Assembly (NCBI GenBank): GCA_017505745.1
Contig: JAFVOP010000035.1
Location: 1-42,780, forward strand
DNA from: Clostridia bacterium
Lineage (GTDB): Bacteria > Bacillota > Clostridia > Oscillospirales > CAG-272
Direction: 5' to 3'
DNA: 42,780 bases
In this document: piece by piece, positions 17,269 through 25,100 of the stretch
How positions within the stretch are numbered: the stretch's first letter is position 1
Layout of the letters: each line of letters starts with the position of its first letter
Notes under the pieces: generated by a model
Told to the model about the DNA's origin: nothing
What the model saw: only the letters and a program-made list of their open reading frames with translations
Databases searched by the model: none
Made by a program: the position numbers and the translations under genes

Positions 17269-18378
17269 TCAGTCCTCAAAGGGGAACTTGTAGTTAAGAC
17301 CCAGCTCGTCACGAACGGCGATGAATTCCTTCTGCACCGACTCGTTGATGGCAACGCCGGCATGACGTGCCAGACGGGTTTCGTATTCCTTCTCACCTGC
17401 GGTGTAGATACGCTCAGCGCCCGGAGCCTTTTGCGTGGAGCGGACCTCGCGGATGATGTCACCCGCGTTCTTGCGGCAAGCCTCTTCGCCCAGGAAATGC
17501 TCGGTATCAATGGCAATGAAGAAGTGGCCAAGACCGAAGGGACGCTTGTTGCCGTTTTCGTCCTTACCGGTGAGGTACTGGCCGTAGTGACCGTTCTGGA
17601 GAGCGGCAGACAGCAGCTCAACGAACATTGCAAAGCCGTAGCCCTTATATCCGCATCCCTCTTCGCCGGGGCCGCCCAGCGTGCAAAGAGCCGCCTCACC
17701 GCGTGCCATGGTCTTGAGAGCATCGTCGGCAGTTCCCTCGTAAGCCTCGCCGTCAATGCCAACGAGCGCGCCTGTGGGAGCATCCTTGCCGATGCGGGCA
17801 TAATACTCGAGCTTTCCGTTTTGGTAGGTAGAGGTTGCGGCATCGAAGTTGAAGTCAAACGCCTCATCGGTGGGAACACCGAGCGTGAGGGGGTTGGTTC
17901 CAAACGCGCCCTTTACACCAAAGGTAGGAGCCACCGTGGGACGTGCGTTGGTACCGGTGAGACCGATGCAGCCTGCCTTGGTTGCCATCGAGGTGTAGTA
18001 GCCGGCAATGCCGTAGTGGCAGGAGTTGCGCACAACGACCATACCCATGCCGTACTTCTTTGCTTTCTCAATTGCCATGTTCATGGCCTTGTAGCCGATC
18101 ACCTGTCCCATGCCGTTGTTGCCGTCTACCACGGCCGTGGTTTCGGTCTCTTTGATGATCTCAAAGTTGGTAATGGGATTCTGAATGCCCGCCTTGATGC
18201 GGTCCAGGTATACGGGCTTGAAGCGGTTGCAACCGTGGGACTCGATACCGCGCTTGTCGGATTCCAGCAGAACATCTGCGCAGATCTCTGCATCGGCGCG
18301 GGGAATTCCGTAACCAACAAACGAATCGATCACGAAATTGGTGATTGTTGTCCAGTCGACAATATTACTCTTAGGCAT
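17269..18378 (-). CDS. Type-2 malate/L-lactate dehydrogenase family protein
   Basis: 369 aa. It has the LdhA-2/ComC/YlbC fold signatures: ESHGCNRF with the conserved His48, VVDGNNGMGQVIGYKAM, VVVRNSCHYGIAGYY, and TNARPTVAPTFG. This family uses NAD(P)H to reduce 2-keto acids (oxaloacetate, pyruvate, sulfopyruvate or ureidoglycolate, depending on member). The malic enzyme next door suggests malate dehydrogenase activity here. I use ATG 18378 (MPKSNIV) because GGAGG is in front of it and the -10 at 18413-18418 lies before it; the longer frame has no ribosome binding site. Confidence 0.9.
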   Translation of the reverse strand: MPKSNIVDWTTITNFVIDSFVGYGIPRADAEICADVLLESDKRGIESHGCNRFKPVYLDRIKAGIQNPITNFEIIKETETTAVVDGNNGMGQVIGYKAMNMAIEKAKKYGMGMVVVRNSCHYGIAGYYTSMATKAGCIGLTGTNARPTVAPTFGVKGAFGTNPLTLGVPTDEAFDFNFDAATSTYQNGKLEYYARIGKDAPTGALVGIDGEAYEGTADDALKTMARGEAALCTLGGPGEEGCGYKGYGFAMFVELLSAALQNGHYGQYLTGKDENGNKRPFGLGHFFIAIDTEHFLGEEACRKNAGDIIREVRSTQKAPGAERIYTAGEKEYETRLARHAGVAINESVQKEFIAVRDELGLNYKFPFED

Positions 18379-18412
18379 AGTATTACCCTCCGTTTTTTTA
18401 TTTCCAACCGAC

Positions 18413-18441
18413 ATTATATCACACTTTCCATCCTTGCGCAA
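18413..18441 (-). promoter_or_regulatory. Promoter of the dehydrogenase-malic enzyme operon
   Basis: TATAAT on the minus strand at 18413-18418, with a weak TTGCGC -35 at 18436-18441 (17-bp spacer). It is the only clear -10 between the XRE gene and the operon. Confidence 0.5.
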
Positions 18442-18530
18442 GATTGTGTGCGAAAGTTGACAAATTGTTATAAAAATGATGAAAAAGTATCGTCAAACGT
18501 GCATGGCTATGCTACTACCCGTAGAAAAAA

Positions 18531-19265
18531 TCACAATTGAATCGGATAATCCCCGTATTCCACATGGCAAGTAATCCCTTGACATGAATATCTCTGCATT
18601 TCAACCGTGGCAAGCAAAATGCACAGGCAGGTGTGGTACGAGCTGTTGATTGCATAAGTAAACCCCAATGCGCGATGCTTTGAGCGTTGCTCCACAACCA
18701 GGTTGGCTTCAATTAAAAGATCCAGCACCCGTCGCAACGTATGGGTATCAAAGCCCAGCTTTTCCTGCAGCTCCGAAAAACTGATGTCGCTCATGGAAAT
18801 AATGGCCATGCAAACAAGCAGATTCTTTTTTTCTGAAAGGATTGGAAGAAAAGAAATTGCAAAATCAGCCGTTTCTTCGTTGATATTTTCAAAAAAGGAG
18901 CGAGTCAGGATCGCCCCGTACCCCTTGCCGGATAATAGAGACAACCCGTTTTTGTCCGATATATGCGCCGGTTGTTCACAAACAGCAATCGCTCCCGGCT
19001 GCGGTTCTTCTCCGTCCGGTGCCATCCTATGCATCTCTTCGCGGCGGCTGTTGCCACTCTCTTTTCCGTAAAATAAATCGTCGATCCGAACGCCGAAATA
19101 ATCTGCGATCAACGGCAATGTTTGTGTGTCGGGTTGAGACGTGTTCGTTTCCCATTTGGAAACGGCTTGCGGAGAGATATGAAGCGCAGATGCCAGTTGT
19201 TTTTGTGTAATCCCTCTTTTTTTACGCAAATCGGTTATATTTTCAGAAATATAAATTTTTTTCAT
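18531..19265 (-). CDS. XRE family transcriptional regulator with C-terminal winged-helix-like domain
   Basis: 244 aa. Residues 5-65 form an XRE/Cro helix-turn-helix (LRKKRGITQKQLASALHISP, QAVSKWETNTSQPD, ADYFGVRIDDLF). Residues 155-215 read like a winged helix (SFSELQEKLGFDTHTLRRVLDLLIEANLVVEQ). The middle is linker. I use ATG 19265 (MKKIYISENIT), since the extra upstream residues of the long frame show no homology. A promoter TTTACA-17-TATAAT is at 19317-19345. Targets are unknown; it stands alone beside the tRNA-Gly region. Confidence 0.82.
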   Translation of the reverse strand: MKKIYISENITDLRKKRGITQKQLASALHISPQAVSKWETNTSQPDTQTLPLIADYFGVRIDDLFYGKESGNSRREEMHRMAPDGEEPQPGAIAVCEQPAHISDKNGLSLLSGKGYGAILTRSFFENINEETADFAISFLPILSEKKNLLVCMAIISMSDISFSELQEKLGFDTHTLRRVLDLLIEANLVVEQRSKHRALGFTYAINSSYHTCLCILLATVEMQRYSCQGITCHVEYGDYPIQL

Positions 19266-19316
19266 AAAAGACGGTCCTTTAAAAAAACTTACCGTGCATG
19301 CTTCGGCTGTGTTCTC

Positions 19317-19345
19317 ATTATAACACGCCGCAGATATTTTGTAAA
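19317..19345 (-). promoter_or_regulatory. Promoter of the XRE gene
   Basis: On the minus strand, TTTACA (19340-19345), 17 bp, TATAAT (19317-19322). The rest of the 19266-19582 gap holds hairpins (AATCCGA/TCGGATT near 19465; GCTTGCGC/GCGCAAGC near 19492) and the inverted repeat at 19532. There is no credible ORF. Confidence 0.65.
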
Positions 19346-19531
19346 TAACTTGTCCCGCGCTCCGCTCAACTAAAGGTTGCGCCTCAAAACCAAAAACCGA
19401 ACGGCAGTTGTTGCGCGCGCAGTTTAACTCCAAATGCCGGATGTCTGACGGGAATCTGAACAAAAATCCGACTTCGTCGGATTGCGTTCATTGCTTGCGC
19501 CGAGCGCAAGCCATGAGCACAGGTTCTCGCA

Positions 19532-19598
19532 CCCGTCACCTGCTCCAACAGAAAAGCCGCCCTTTTTGGGCGGCTTTTCTGTTGGAGCAGGTGACGGG
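19532..19598. repeat. 31-bp perfect inverted repeat containing the tRNA-Gly 3' end
   Basis: Positions 19532-19562 and 19568-19598 are exact reverse complements around TTTTT. The right arm holds the tRNA 3' acceptor strand, CCA and half of the T stem; the left arm is an inverted copy of them. On the minus strand the inner part is also the GC-rich terminator of the tRNA gene. Confidence 0.9.
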
Positions 19599-19656
19599 AA
19601 TCGAACCCGCGTATTCGGCTTGGGAAGCGGACACTCTGCCATTGAGTTACACCTGC
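19583..19656 (-). tRNA. tRNA-Gly (anticodon CCC)
   Basis: On the minus strand the sequence folds as a full cloverleaf of 74 nt with encoded CCA: acceptor GCAGGTG/CACCTGC (7 bp), D stem ACTC/GAGT, anticodon stem TCCGC/GCCGA (one C-C mismatch), anticodon loop TTCCCAA giving anticodon CCC, and T arm GCGGG-TTCGATT-CCCGT. Read as Gly because the body resembles Gly tRNAs with discriminator T. It decodes GGG. A consensus promoter is at 19684-19712, and the downstream hairpin ends transcription. Confidence 0.93.
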
Positions 19657-19683
19657 ACGGCTATCATTTCCGAAAGCTCCTCT

Positions 19684-19726
19684 ATTATAATACAAAATGC
19701 TCCCATTGTCAAGATGATGGGAGCAT
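19684..19726 (-). promoter_or_regulatory. tRNA-Gly promoter nested in the terminator hairpin of the upstream gene
   Basis: On the minus strand, TTGACA (19707-19712), 17 bp, TATAAT (19684-19689): a perfect consensus promoter for the tRNA. The hairpin ATGCTCCCAT (19697-19706) / ATGGGAGCAT (19717-19726), the likely terminator of the LTA-synthase-like gene ending at 19796, contains the -35 in its loop. Confidence 0.8.
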
Positions 19727-19795
19727 TTTTTCAAGATATTTTTGCATTATTTTTTCTGTTTTTTCGCAGAATTTCGCCGTTTTTTGGATCAGAAA

Positions 19796-21328
19796 TCACG
19801 AAAATTCGCGTATATAATAGTCTGAAAACTTACTGATCTCCGCACTGAAATAGGAATACCCCAGCTCCTCCGCCAGCGTCTGCCGATTGGAAAAGAGATT
19901 CACGCCCAGCCCCAGTCGGTCCCCCTCCACCGTAAAGCCCATGGCCGCGAGAGTAGACGGAAAAATATCAAAGCTGGTGCATACGCGTCCCTCGGTTGCC
20001 CCTTGTGGCTCAACAGCCGCGTTGAAGAAGCAGTTGTAGATCGTGCGCGCAAAATAGGGGGTTCCGTCGATCAGGGTGGTATCCATACGCGGATGGTCTC
20101 CCGTTACCACGATCACGCTATCCTCGTAAAATTCCTGCTGCTTACACCACTCGAGAAAGGCAGCGATCTGGCGGTCGGCGCAGCTTACTACGTTGCCCAA
20201 CAGCTCCGCGCCCTCTTCGCCGTCTCCGTATTCGTATCCGCAAAGCGCGCAGCGGTGGCCGTCCACGTGGTGGGTATCCACGGTCAGCATGGTAAAGTTG
20301 AAGGGCTGATCGCCCGCGGCAAACTCGGTCAGCTTGTCCTTGGCAATTTCGTAAAGGTACATATCCTCGTATCCCCAAAAGCCGTCGTAATACGTGGGAT
20401 CGATATACCCCTCGGCTCTGGCGGTGTAAAGATCGTAGATCTCATAATTCCCGTGCTGCTCAAAATAGTTCTTTCGGCCGCCAAACACGGCGTCCGAGCC
20501 GCACAAAAATGCCTGCCGATAGCCTTTTTCCTCCAGAATATCTCCCAACGTCGTCAATCCCGAAGCAAAGACCTCGCGCTCCGACATAGAGTTATGCCCG
20601 TTCTCCCCCACGGGGAAGGAAAACGGGATCCCCGACGTGGTGGAAAGCAGCGCCGCCATGGTCCATCCGGTCCCAAGCGGCGTATGAAAGCCGCCAAGCG
20701 TGCCGTCGGTCTTATCGCTGAAGGAAACGCCCTCCTTTGCAAGCGCGGTCAGATTGGGCATATAGTTATGCTCCTCCTGTGCGCCTCCATCGGCTTTGGA
20801 TGCATAGGTAGTCTCCATGCTTTCCAGATAGATGTAGATCAGATTTTTCGGCCGTCCGTCCGCCGTGATGCTTACCTTGTCGGGATCCACGTAATAATTC
20901 TCATAGATCGTGGTTTTCTGCATCACTGCCTCGAGGTATCCGGGCAGGCGCAGCGCGTACACGGAAAACACCGCGGAGAAAAGCAATACCGCCACGCAAA
21001 GCAGCGCCCCCACGCGGCGACACCAACGGCGATTGCGCGCAAACATCCAAAGAAGGATCACCGCGCCGACGTAAAGCACGGCCGCTCCAAGCACCCAGGG
21101 AAGCGACGACCGCAAGATCAGCGAAACGGTGCTGTCACCGGTTCCCTTCAGCGGCGAAGCCAACGTATACAGAAGCTCCTTGAATTCCAGATCAAACGTA
21201 TTCCGATACCAATTGCAGATCACAAACGCCGCAACGCCGATCAGGAAGAGCAAGCCGAACACAATGCTCTGTATCACATATTTTTTCAGGCTGTAGGATC
21301 GTGAATCGTTTTTGTTTTCCAAGTCCAT
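19796..21328 (-). CDS. LTA-synthase/sulfatase-like membrane phosphotransferase
   Basis: 510 aa. Three N-terminal membrane helices (about 17-38, 74-96, 107-125) are followed by an extracellular sulfatase-fold domain. Active-site segments: NLIYIYLESMETTY (metal-binding Glu169), GTGWTMAALLSTT (probable catalytic Thr223), LCGSDAVFGGRKNYF, LTVDTHHVDG and VVTGDHPRMD (Asp411-His412). Members of this family move glycerolphosphate or phosphoethanolamine from lipids onto glycolipid, polysaccharide or glucan (LtaS, MdoB). LtaS has five helices, so this is a shorter relative and the exact product is open. I use ATG 21328 behind GGGAG. Confidence 0.85.
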   Translation of the reverse strand: MDLENKNDSRSYSLKKYVIQSIVFGLLFLIGVAAFVICNWYRNTFDLEFKELLYTLASPLKGTGDSTVSLILRSSLPWVLGAAVLYVGAVILLWMFARNRRWCRRVGALLCVAVLLFSAVFSVYALRLPGYLEAVMQKTTIYENYYVDPDKVSITADGRPKNLIYIYLESMETTYASKADGGAQEEHNYMPNLTALAKEGVSFSDKTDGTLGGFHTPLGTGWTMAALLSTTSGIPFSFPVGENGHNSMSEREVFASGLTTLGDILEEKGYRQAFLCGSDAVFGGRKNYFEQHGNYEIYDLYTARAEGYIDPTYYDGFWGYEDMYLYEIAKDKLTEFAAGDQPFNFTMLTVDTHHVDGHRCALCGYEYGDGEEGAELLGNVVSCADRQIAAFLEWCKQQEFYEDSVIVVTGDHPRMDTTLIDGTPYFARTIYNCFFNAAVEPQGATEGRVCTSFDIFPSTLAAMGFTVEGDRLGLGVNLFSNRQTLAEELGYSYFSAEISKFSDYYIREFS

Positions 21329-21402
21329 TCTCTCCCATTCTAAAAAATTCCCATACAGTATATCATAAAAACGACCTTGATGCAAGAGCTTTTCCCAAAA
21401 AA

Positions 21403-21428
21403 TGCTCTCCCTCGAACAAGGGAGAGCA
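21403..21428 (-). terminator. Terminator of the five-gene sugar operon
   Basis: TGCTCTCCCT (21403-21412), 6-nt loop, AGGGAGAGCA (21419-21428). On the minus strand it is followed by a run of T, just after the PfkB stop codon. Confidence 0.85.
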
Positions 21429-21439
21429 AAAAACAGATC

Positions 21440-22402
21440 TTAAAGTTCTTTGAAAGCCTTACAAAGCTCCAGCATTTCCTCATAGCTTTTCATGCCGCTC
21501 GTAGCGTCGGGGGCTCCGAGAGAGACGGTGGCAGCCACTCTTGCCATTTGAAGGATCTCGCGGTCGCTCCGTCCTTCATAAATACCGATCAGAGCGCCGG
21601 CGCAATAGGCATCCCCCGCCCCTGTGGTGCCTTGAATGTAGCCGCTCGGGAGCGCATAGGACGGCAGCTCGGTCAAAGTCTCACCGTCAAAGCAAACTCC
21701 CAGCTTGGGGGTGTGCAGGATCACGCGCTCCCGCACGCCAAGCGCTTTGAGCGCCCGCGCGATCTCGGGGAGATTGTTCTCGGTGGGCTCGATCCCGCAA
21801 AGACGCCCGCCCTCAAGCTCATTGATGATGAGATTGTCGGTATAAGGCAGACAGGGACGCACCAGCCGGTAGCGATCGGAGCTTTCGCTCACCAGATCGA
21901 TCGAGGTTCGGATCCCGCGCTTCTGCGCCTCCTGCAGGATGCGGAGCCCATCACCCTGATCCACCCGATCCAACAGAAGAAAATACCCCAGGTGCAAGAG
22001 CTTGCACGGCAGGGTCTCCCAGTTCACGTCCGCAAAGCCAAACGTGGTGCCCACACCGGGAGAAGTAAAGAACGTGCGCTGACCGCCGCGAACACTCATC
22101 ACGTCGGTAAAATCGGTGGTTCCGTCTGCGGAGACCGCCATATGCGTGGTATCCAGACCGTTGGCACTCAAAAAATCCGTCAGAAACTTCCCTTCGGGAT
22201 CGGCGCCAACCTTTCCAACCGCGTATACGGGAAGAGACGGGCGCATGCGTTTGATATCCACGCCGTCATTGGGCACCAGACCACCGGGAGCCAGTGTGAT
22301 CGAACGGATCTTCGTCAGCTCCCCTGCCGCGGGGTAGCGGTCAATCTCCTTGATCTTGTCAACGATACAGGTGCCAACAACGGCAATTCCTTCTCGCTCC
22401 AT
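21440..22402 (-). CDS. PfkB family carbohydrate kinase
   Basis: 320 aa. N-terminal substrate-binding lid GIAVVGTCIVDKI..., then LAPGGLVPND. The C-terminal signature GTTGAGDAYCAG (258-269) has the catalytic Asp264 and the anion hole. PfkB kinases phosphorylate a sugar, nucleoside or similar alcohol using ATP. ATG 22402 lies one base after the stop of the NagB-like gene, so translation is coupled; the longer frame starts inside that gene. It is the last of five genes, and its substrate is probably the product of the upstream enzymes. Confidence 0.88.
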   Translation of the reverse strand: MEREGIAVVGTCIVDKIKEIDRYPAAGELTKIRSITLAPGGLVPNDGVDIKRMRPSLPVYAVGKVGADPEGKFLTDFLSANGLDTTHMAVSADGTTDFTDVMSVRGGQRTFFTSPGVGTTFGFADVNWETLPCKLLHLGYFLLLDRVDQGDGLRILQEAQKRGIRTSIDLVSESSDRYRLVRPCLPYTDNLIINELEGGRLCGIEPTENNLPEIARALKALGVRERVILHTPKLGVCFDGETLTELPSYALPSGYIQGTTGAGDAYCAGALIGIYEGRSDREILQMARVAATVSLGAPDATSGMKSYEEMLELCKAFKEL

Positions 22403-22403
22403 A

Positions 22404-23351
22404 TCAGTTGCACTCCGCAACCAGCGGACCCGCAAGCTCGTTCAGGAAGAAGAGTCTGCCCGCAAGGGTTGGGATATAGGAAGAGGTGATCCAGGGTGTT
22501 TTGCCGTAGCGGAGCGTCATCCAAAGCGACATTCCCTGCCATTGCATGCCTCGGCCCAGCGTTCCGTCGGCGCCGCCAATGGCGTAATCGGCCTGCAAGA
22601 AGAGGCCGGGGCCAATGGTGTTGGCGCGGCAAGGCACCAGCGTGGTTCTCGACTTAAAGCTGGTCAATGCATTCTGCTCCACAGTGAGCGGATGGATCTT
22701 TGCGGCGATGCGATACGGAGCCTTTTCCCACTCCTCTGCCGTTGCGTAATCTGCCGCAAAGGTAGGCTCCCAGAACGCGATGTGGCACATTCTGCCAATG
22801 CCGTAAACCAGCACCAGCTTTGCGCCCTCTGCCTTCAGAGCCGCGATCTTTTCGGGATAGGTGGGAAGATTTTCCTTGGTGGCAAAGTTTCTCTGGTTCT
22901 TGGGAACCGTCAATTCTCCCAGCGGGTTGAAAAGTGCCTGCTCCATGGCGTACTGGAAGGCACCGTGATTGTCGGGGGCCAGCGTATTGCCCTCGCTGTC
23001 GGCCCACTCGTCCATGTTGAAGGTGTATACGTGCTCGCAGGAGACCTTCCACTCTTTGAGGAAGTAAACCACCCACTTATACATTCCCATCGGGCCTACG
23101 GGAAGAATAAACGCGATCTTCTCGCCTCTTTCCTTGGCGAGACGGATCTGCATGGCGATCTCGTGGCCCATGTAGGTTTCAAATTCTCCCAGCGTTGCGC
23201 AAGGCACGGGGGTGAATCCGTCATTCCAGAACGCCTGTCTCTCGGTGACGGTTTCGGGTGCATCAATGCACGCGTCGATCTTATCAAAATCCCAGCCTGC
23301 GGGATAGAATCCCTCCAGGCAGCTTCCTTTTACCGTGGAATTAAAATTCAT
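22404..23351 (-). CDS. NagB-like (glucosamine-6-phosphate deaminase/isomerase family) protein
   Basis: 315 aa. NagB-family segments: [16 protein letters not shown] (phosphate-loop region), YTFNMDEW (Asp114, matching the base Asp72 of E. coli NagB), and [14 protein letters not shown] (184-196). In NagB the last motif is GxGxDGHIAFNEP. Here His190 and Glu195 are kept but the catalytic Asp is Met188, so chemistry may differ from ordinary deamination. The N-terminus carries about 45 extra residues. I use ATG 23351 behind GGAG. It is surrounded by a deacetylase, an oxidoreductase and a kinase, which points to an amino-sugar-like substrate. Confidence 0.8.
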   Translation of the reverse strand: MNFNSTVKGSCLEGFYPAGWDFDKIDACIDAPETVTERQAFWNDGFTPVPCATLGEFETYMGHEIAMQIRLAKERGEKIAFILPVGPMGMYKWVVYFLKEWKVSCEHVYTFNMDEWADSEGNTLAPDNHGAFQYAMEQALFNPLGELTVPKNQRNFATKENLPTYPEKIAALKAEGAKLVLVYGIGRMCHIAFWEPTFAADYATAEEWEKAPYRIAAKIHPLTVEQNALTSFKSRTTLVPCRANTIGPGLFLQADYAIGGADGTLGRGMQWQGMSLWMTLRYGKTPWITSSYIPTLAGRLFFLNELAGPLVAECN

Positions 23352-23372
23352 GTTCTTTCTCCTTTCCAAACG

Positions 23373-24077
23373 TCAGGGCAACAGTCTCTTCGTGGTGCCC
23401 TTTAAGTAGACCTGGCACTGGCGGAAGCCCTCGGCGTACTCCGCGCCGCACTGATAGCCTCTGTAACGCGAGCAGGTGCGAACCATATCGGCAAAATCAA
23501 TGCCGTCATGCTCGCGCATCCATACCAGCTGGCTCTCGTGGCATTCGAGCATATTGATCTTCAGATCGATCTCCTCGGAAATATCCACGAACTCGGTGGG
23601 GTTGAAATTAACGCCTGCCAGGGTGCCCATGTAATAGATCGGAACCAGCTTTGCGGGCTCCTTGTATTTGCTTTCGTAGTTGGGAAGCGTGGCCGTAAAG
23701 CTGGCATCAAACACCAGGCGCGAAACGGCCGTGTGGTCGGGCATATAGTCGTCGGGGTTGTGCGTGATGATGAAATCGGGATTTGCGTATTTGATGATGT
23801 CCACCAGCTTGTCTCTGGCCTCTTTGTTGTTGTCAAAGATCTCCAGATCGTCAAAGCCTGCCGAAATCACCTCAATCCCTGCCATCGCGCCGGCCTTTTT
23901 GGCCTCGTTGGCGCGGATCACGCGCAATTCGTCCGGCGGAATGACCACATGCCCCAGATTGCCGCTCGAAACGTGGCAGACGATCACGGTGTCTCCGCGT
24001 TTTACACATTTTGCAAGCGTTCCCGAGCAAGCGATCTCAATATCGTCGGGATGCGCTCCAATTGCCAATACTCTCAT
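23373..24077 (-). CDS. PIG-L family N-deacetylase
   Basis: 234 aa. The zinc motif GAHPDDIE lies at residues 7-14 (His9, Asp11, Asp12), followed by HNPDDYMPDHTAVSRL, which gives the third ligand and a catalytic His. PIG-L enzymes remove acetyl groups from N-acetylglucosaminyl compounds (GlcNAc-PI, GlcNAc-inositol, bacillithiol and mycothiol precursors, chitobiose). It is the third gene of the operon; a deacetylated amino sugar would be a suitable input for the NagB-like protein. Cytoplasmic. Confidence 0.9.
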   Translation of the reverse strand: MRVLAIGAHPDDIEIACSGTLAKCVKRGDTVIVCHVSSGNLGHVVIPPDELRVIRANEAKKAGAMAGIEVISAGFDDLEIFDNNKEARDKLVDIIKYANPDFIITHNPDDYMPDHTAVSRLVFDASFTATLPNYESKYKEPAKLVPIYYMGTLAGVNFNPTEFVDISEEIDLKINMLECHESQLVWMREHDGIDFADMVRTCSRYRGYQCGAEYAEGFRQCQVYLKGTTKRLLP

Positions 24078-24113
24078 AGCGTTTCCTCTCCGTTCTTTCG
24101 TTTTGAATCGGCT

Positions 24114-25097
24114 TCAGGCGCCGAAATGCAGCTCTTTCATCAAAAATTTCAGCGAAGCAACACCGTCGGCCAGGGTGGCGTTTTCGATCGCCTCGCCCTT
24201 TTCGGCTCTCTCGCAGAAATAGACCAGCTCATTGTAATAGCCGCCGAGGTCAGAGACGTTTCCGCCCTTGTAGCCCTCTCCCACAAGCTCCTTTTTCTCG
24301 ATCGCGATCTCATGCGCGCCGTCCTTGTCATAGAGCAAGAACTTGCCGCCGGCATTCTCCACAACGGCCTTTTCGAATACCACGCGGAAGGTGGCCTCGA
24401 AGGGATGCGTGCCGGGAAGATCCCAGGTTCCCTCCACACCGATCACGCAATCATCGTAAAGCATCAGCGTGTTGACGTAGGAATTGGGCTCGCCGCAGGG
24501 GTTCTTGGCCGAATAGAAGGTCTTGGGCTCTCCAAAGATCGACAGCACATAGTCCACGTCATGGATGTGCAGATCCTGTCCGGCGCCGCCCGAAAGCGAC
24601 TGATCGAGCAGCCAGTTGTTCCATCCCCACTCGGGGCGCGGGCTGATGCGGCGGAAGTTGGCGTTGATCACCTTTCCGTATACACCGCTCTCGATCATCT
24701 TTTTCAGCTCGACGTATTCATCCCAGAAACGGATCACCTGTCCAACCTGTACGCGGCACCCCGTCTGCTTGCTCTTTTCGAGAAGCGCCTCGCCCTCCTC
24801 TACCGTGAGGGTCACCGGCTTTTCAACGAACACGTACTTCACTTTGTCCATTGCCGCCAGCGCGTACTCCGCGTGCAGATAGGTGGGCAAGCAAATGTCG
24901 ATGATATCCACGTCTGCCTGCGCGATCAGATCCTTGCCCTCGCCGTACAGGACCGCGTTGGTTCCAACGGCAAGCTCCTCGGCCTTTTCGCGGCGCAGAT
25001 CGGCCAGCGCCACGATCTCCACGCCCTCAATATTCTTGTAGCAGTTTGCGTGCATCGCGCCCATAAAACCGCATCCGATCAGTCCAACCTTCAACAT
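24114..25097 (-). CDS. Gfo/Idh/MocA family oxidoreductase
   Basis: 327 aa. Rossmann motif GLIGCGFMGAMH at the N-terminus, then VFVEKPVTL (the conserved Glu-Lys-Pro near residue 92). The C-terminal alpha/beta domain has HIHDVDYVLSIFG, with the conserved Asp and His of the active site. These enzymes use NAD(P) to oxidise or reduce a sugar or inositol carbon, often making 3-keto intermediates. It starts 3 bp after the isomerase gene. Confidence 0.9.
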   Translation of the reverse strand: MLKVGLIGCGFMGAMHANCYKNIEGVEIVALADLRREKAEELAVGTNAVLYGEGKDLIAQADVDIIDICLPTYLHAEYALAAMDKVKYVFVEKPVTLTVEEGEALLEKSKQTGCRVQVGQVIRFWDEYVELKKMIESGVYGKVINANFRRISPRPEWGWNNWLLDQSLSGGAGQDLHIHDVDYVLSIFGEPKTFYSAKNPCGEPNSYVNTLMLYDDCVIGVEGTWDLPGTHPFEATFRVVFEKAVVENAGGKFLLYDKDGAHEIAIEKKELVGEGYKGGNVSDLGGYYNELVYFCERAEKGEAIENATLADGVASLKFLMKELHFGA

Positions 25098-25100
25098 CTC

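Noticed and set aside
15497-17293. Long plus-strand ORF (598 aa)
   Set aside because: Overlaps the well-supported LacI-type and malic enzyme genes and has no homology or ribosome binding site.
19384-19734. Minus-strand ORF over the tRNA-Gly
   Set aside because: Translation of the tRNA and its trailer hairpins; a common false call.
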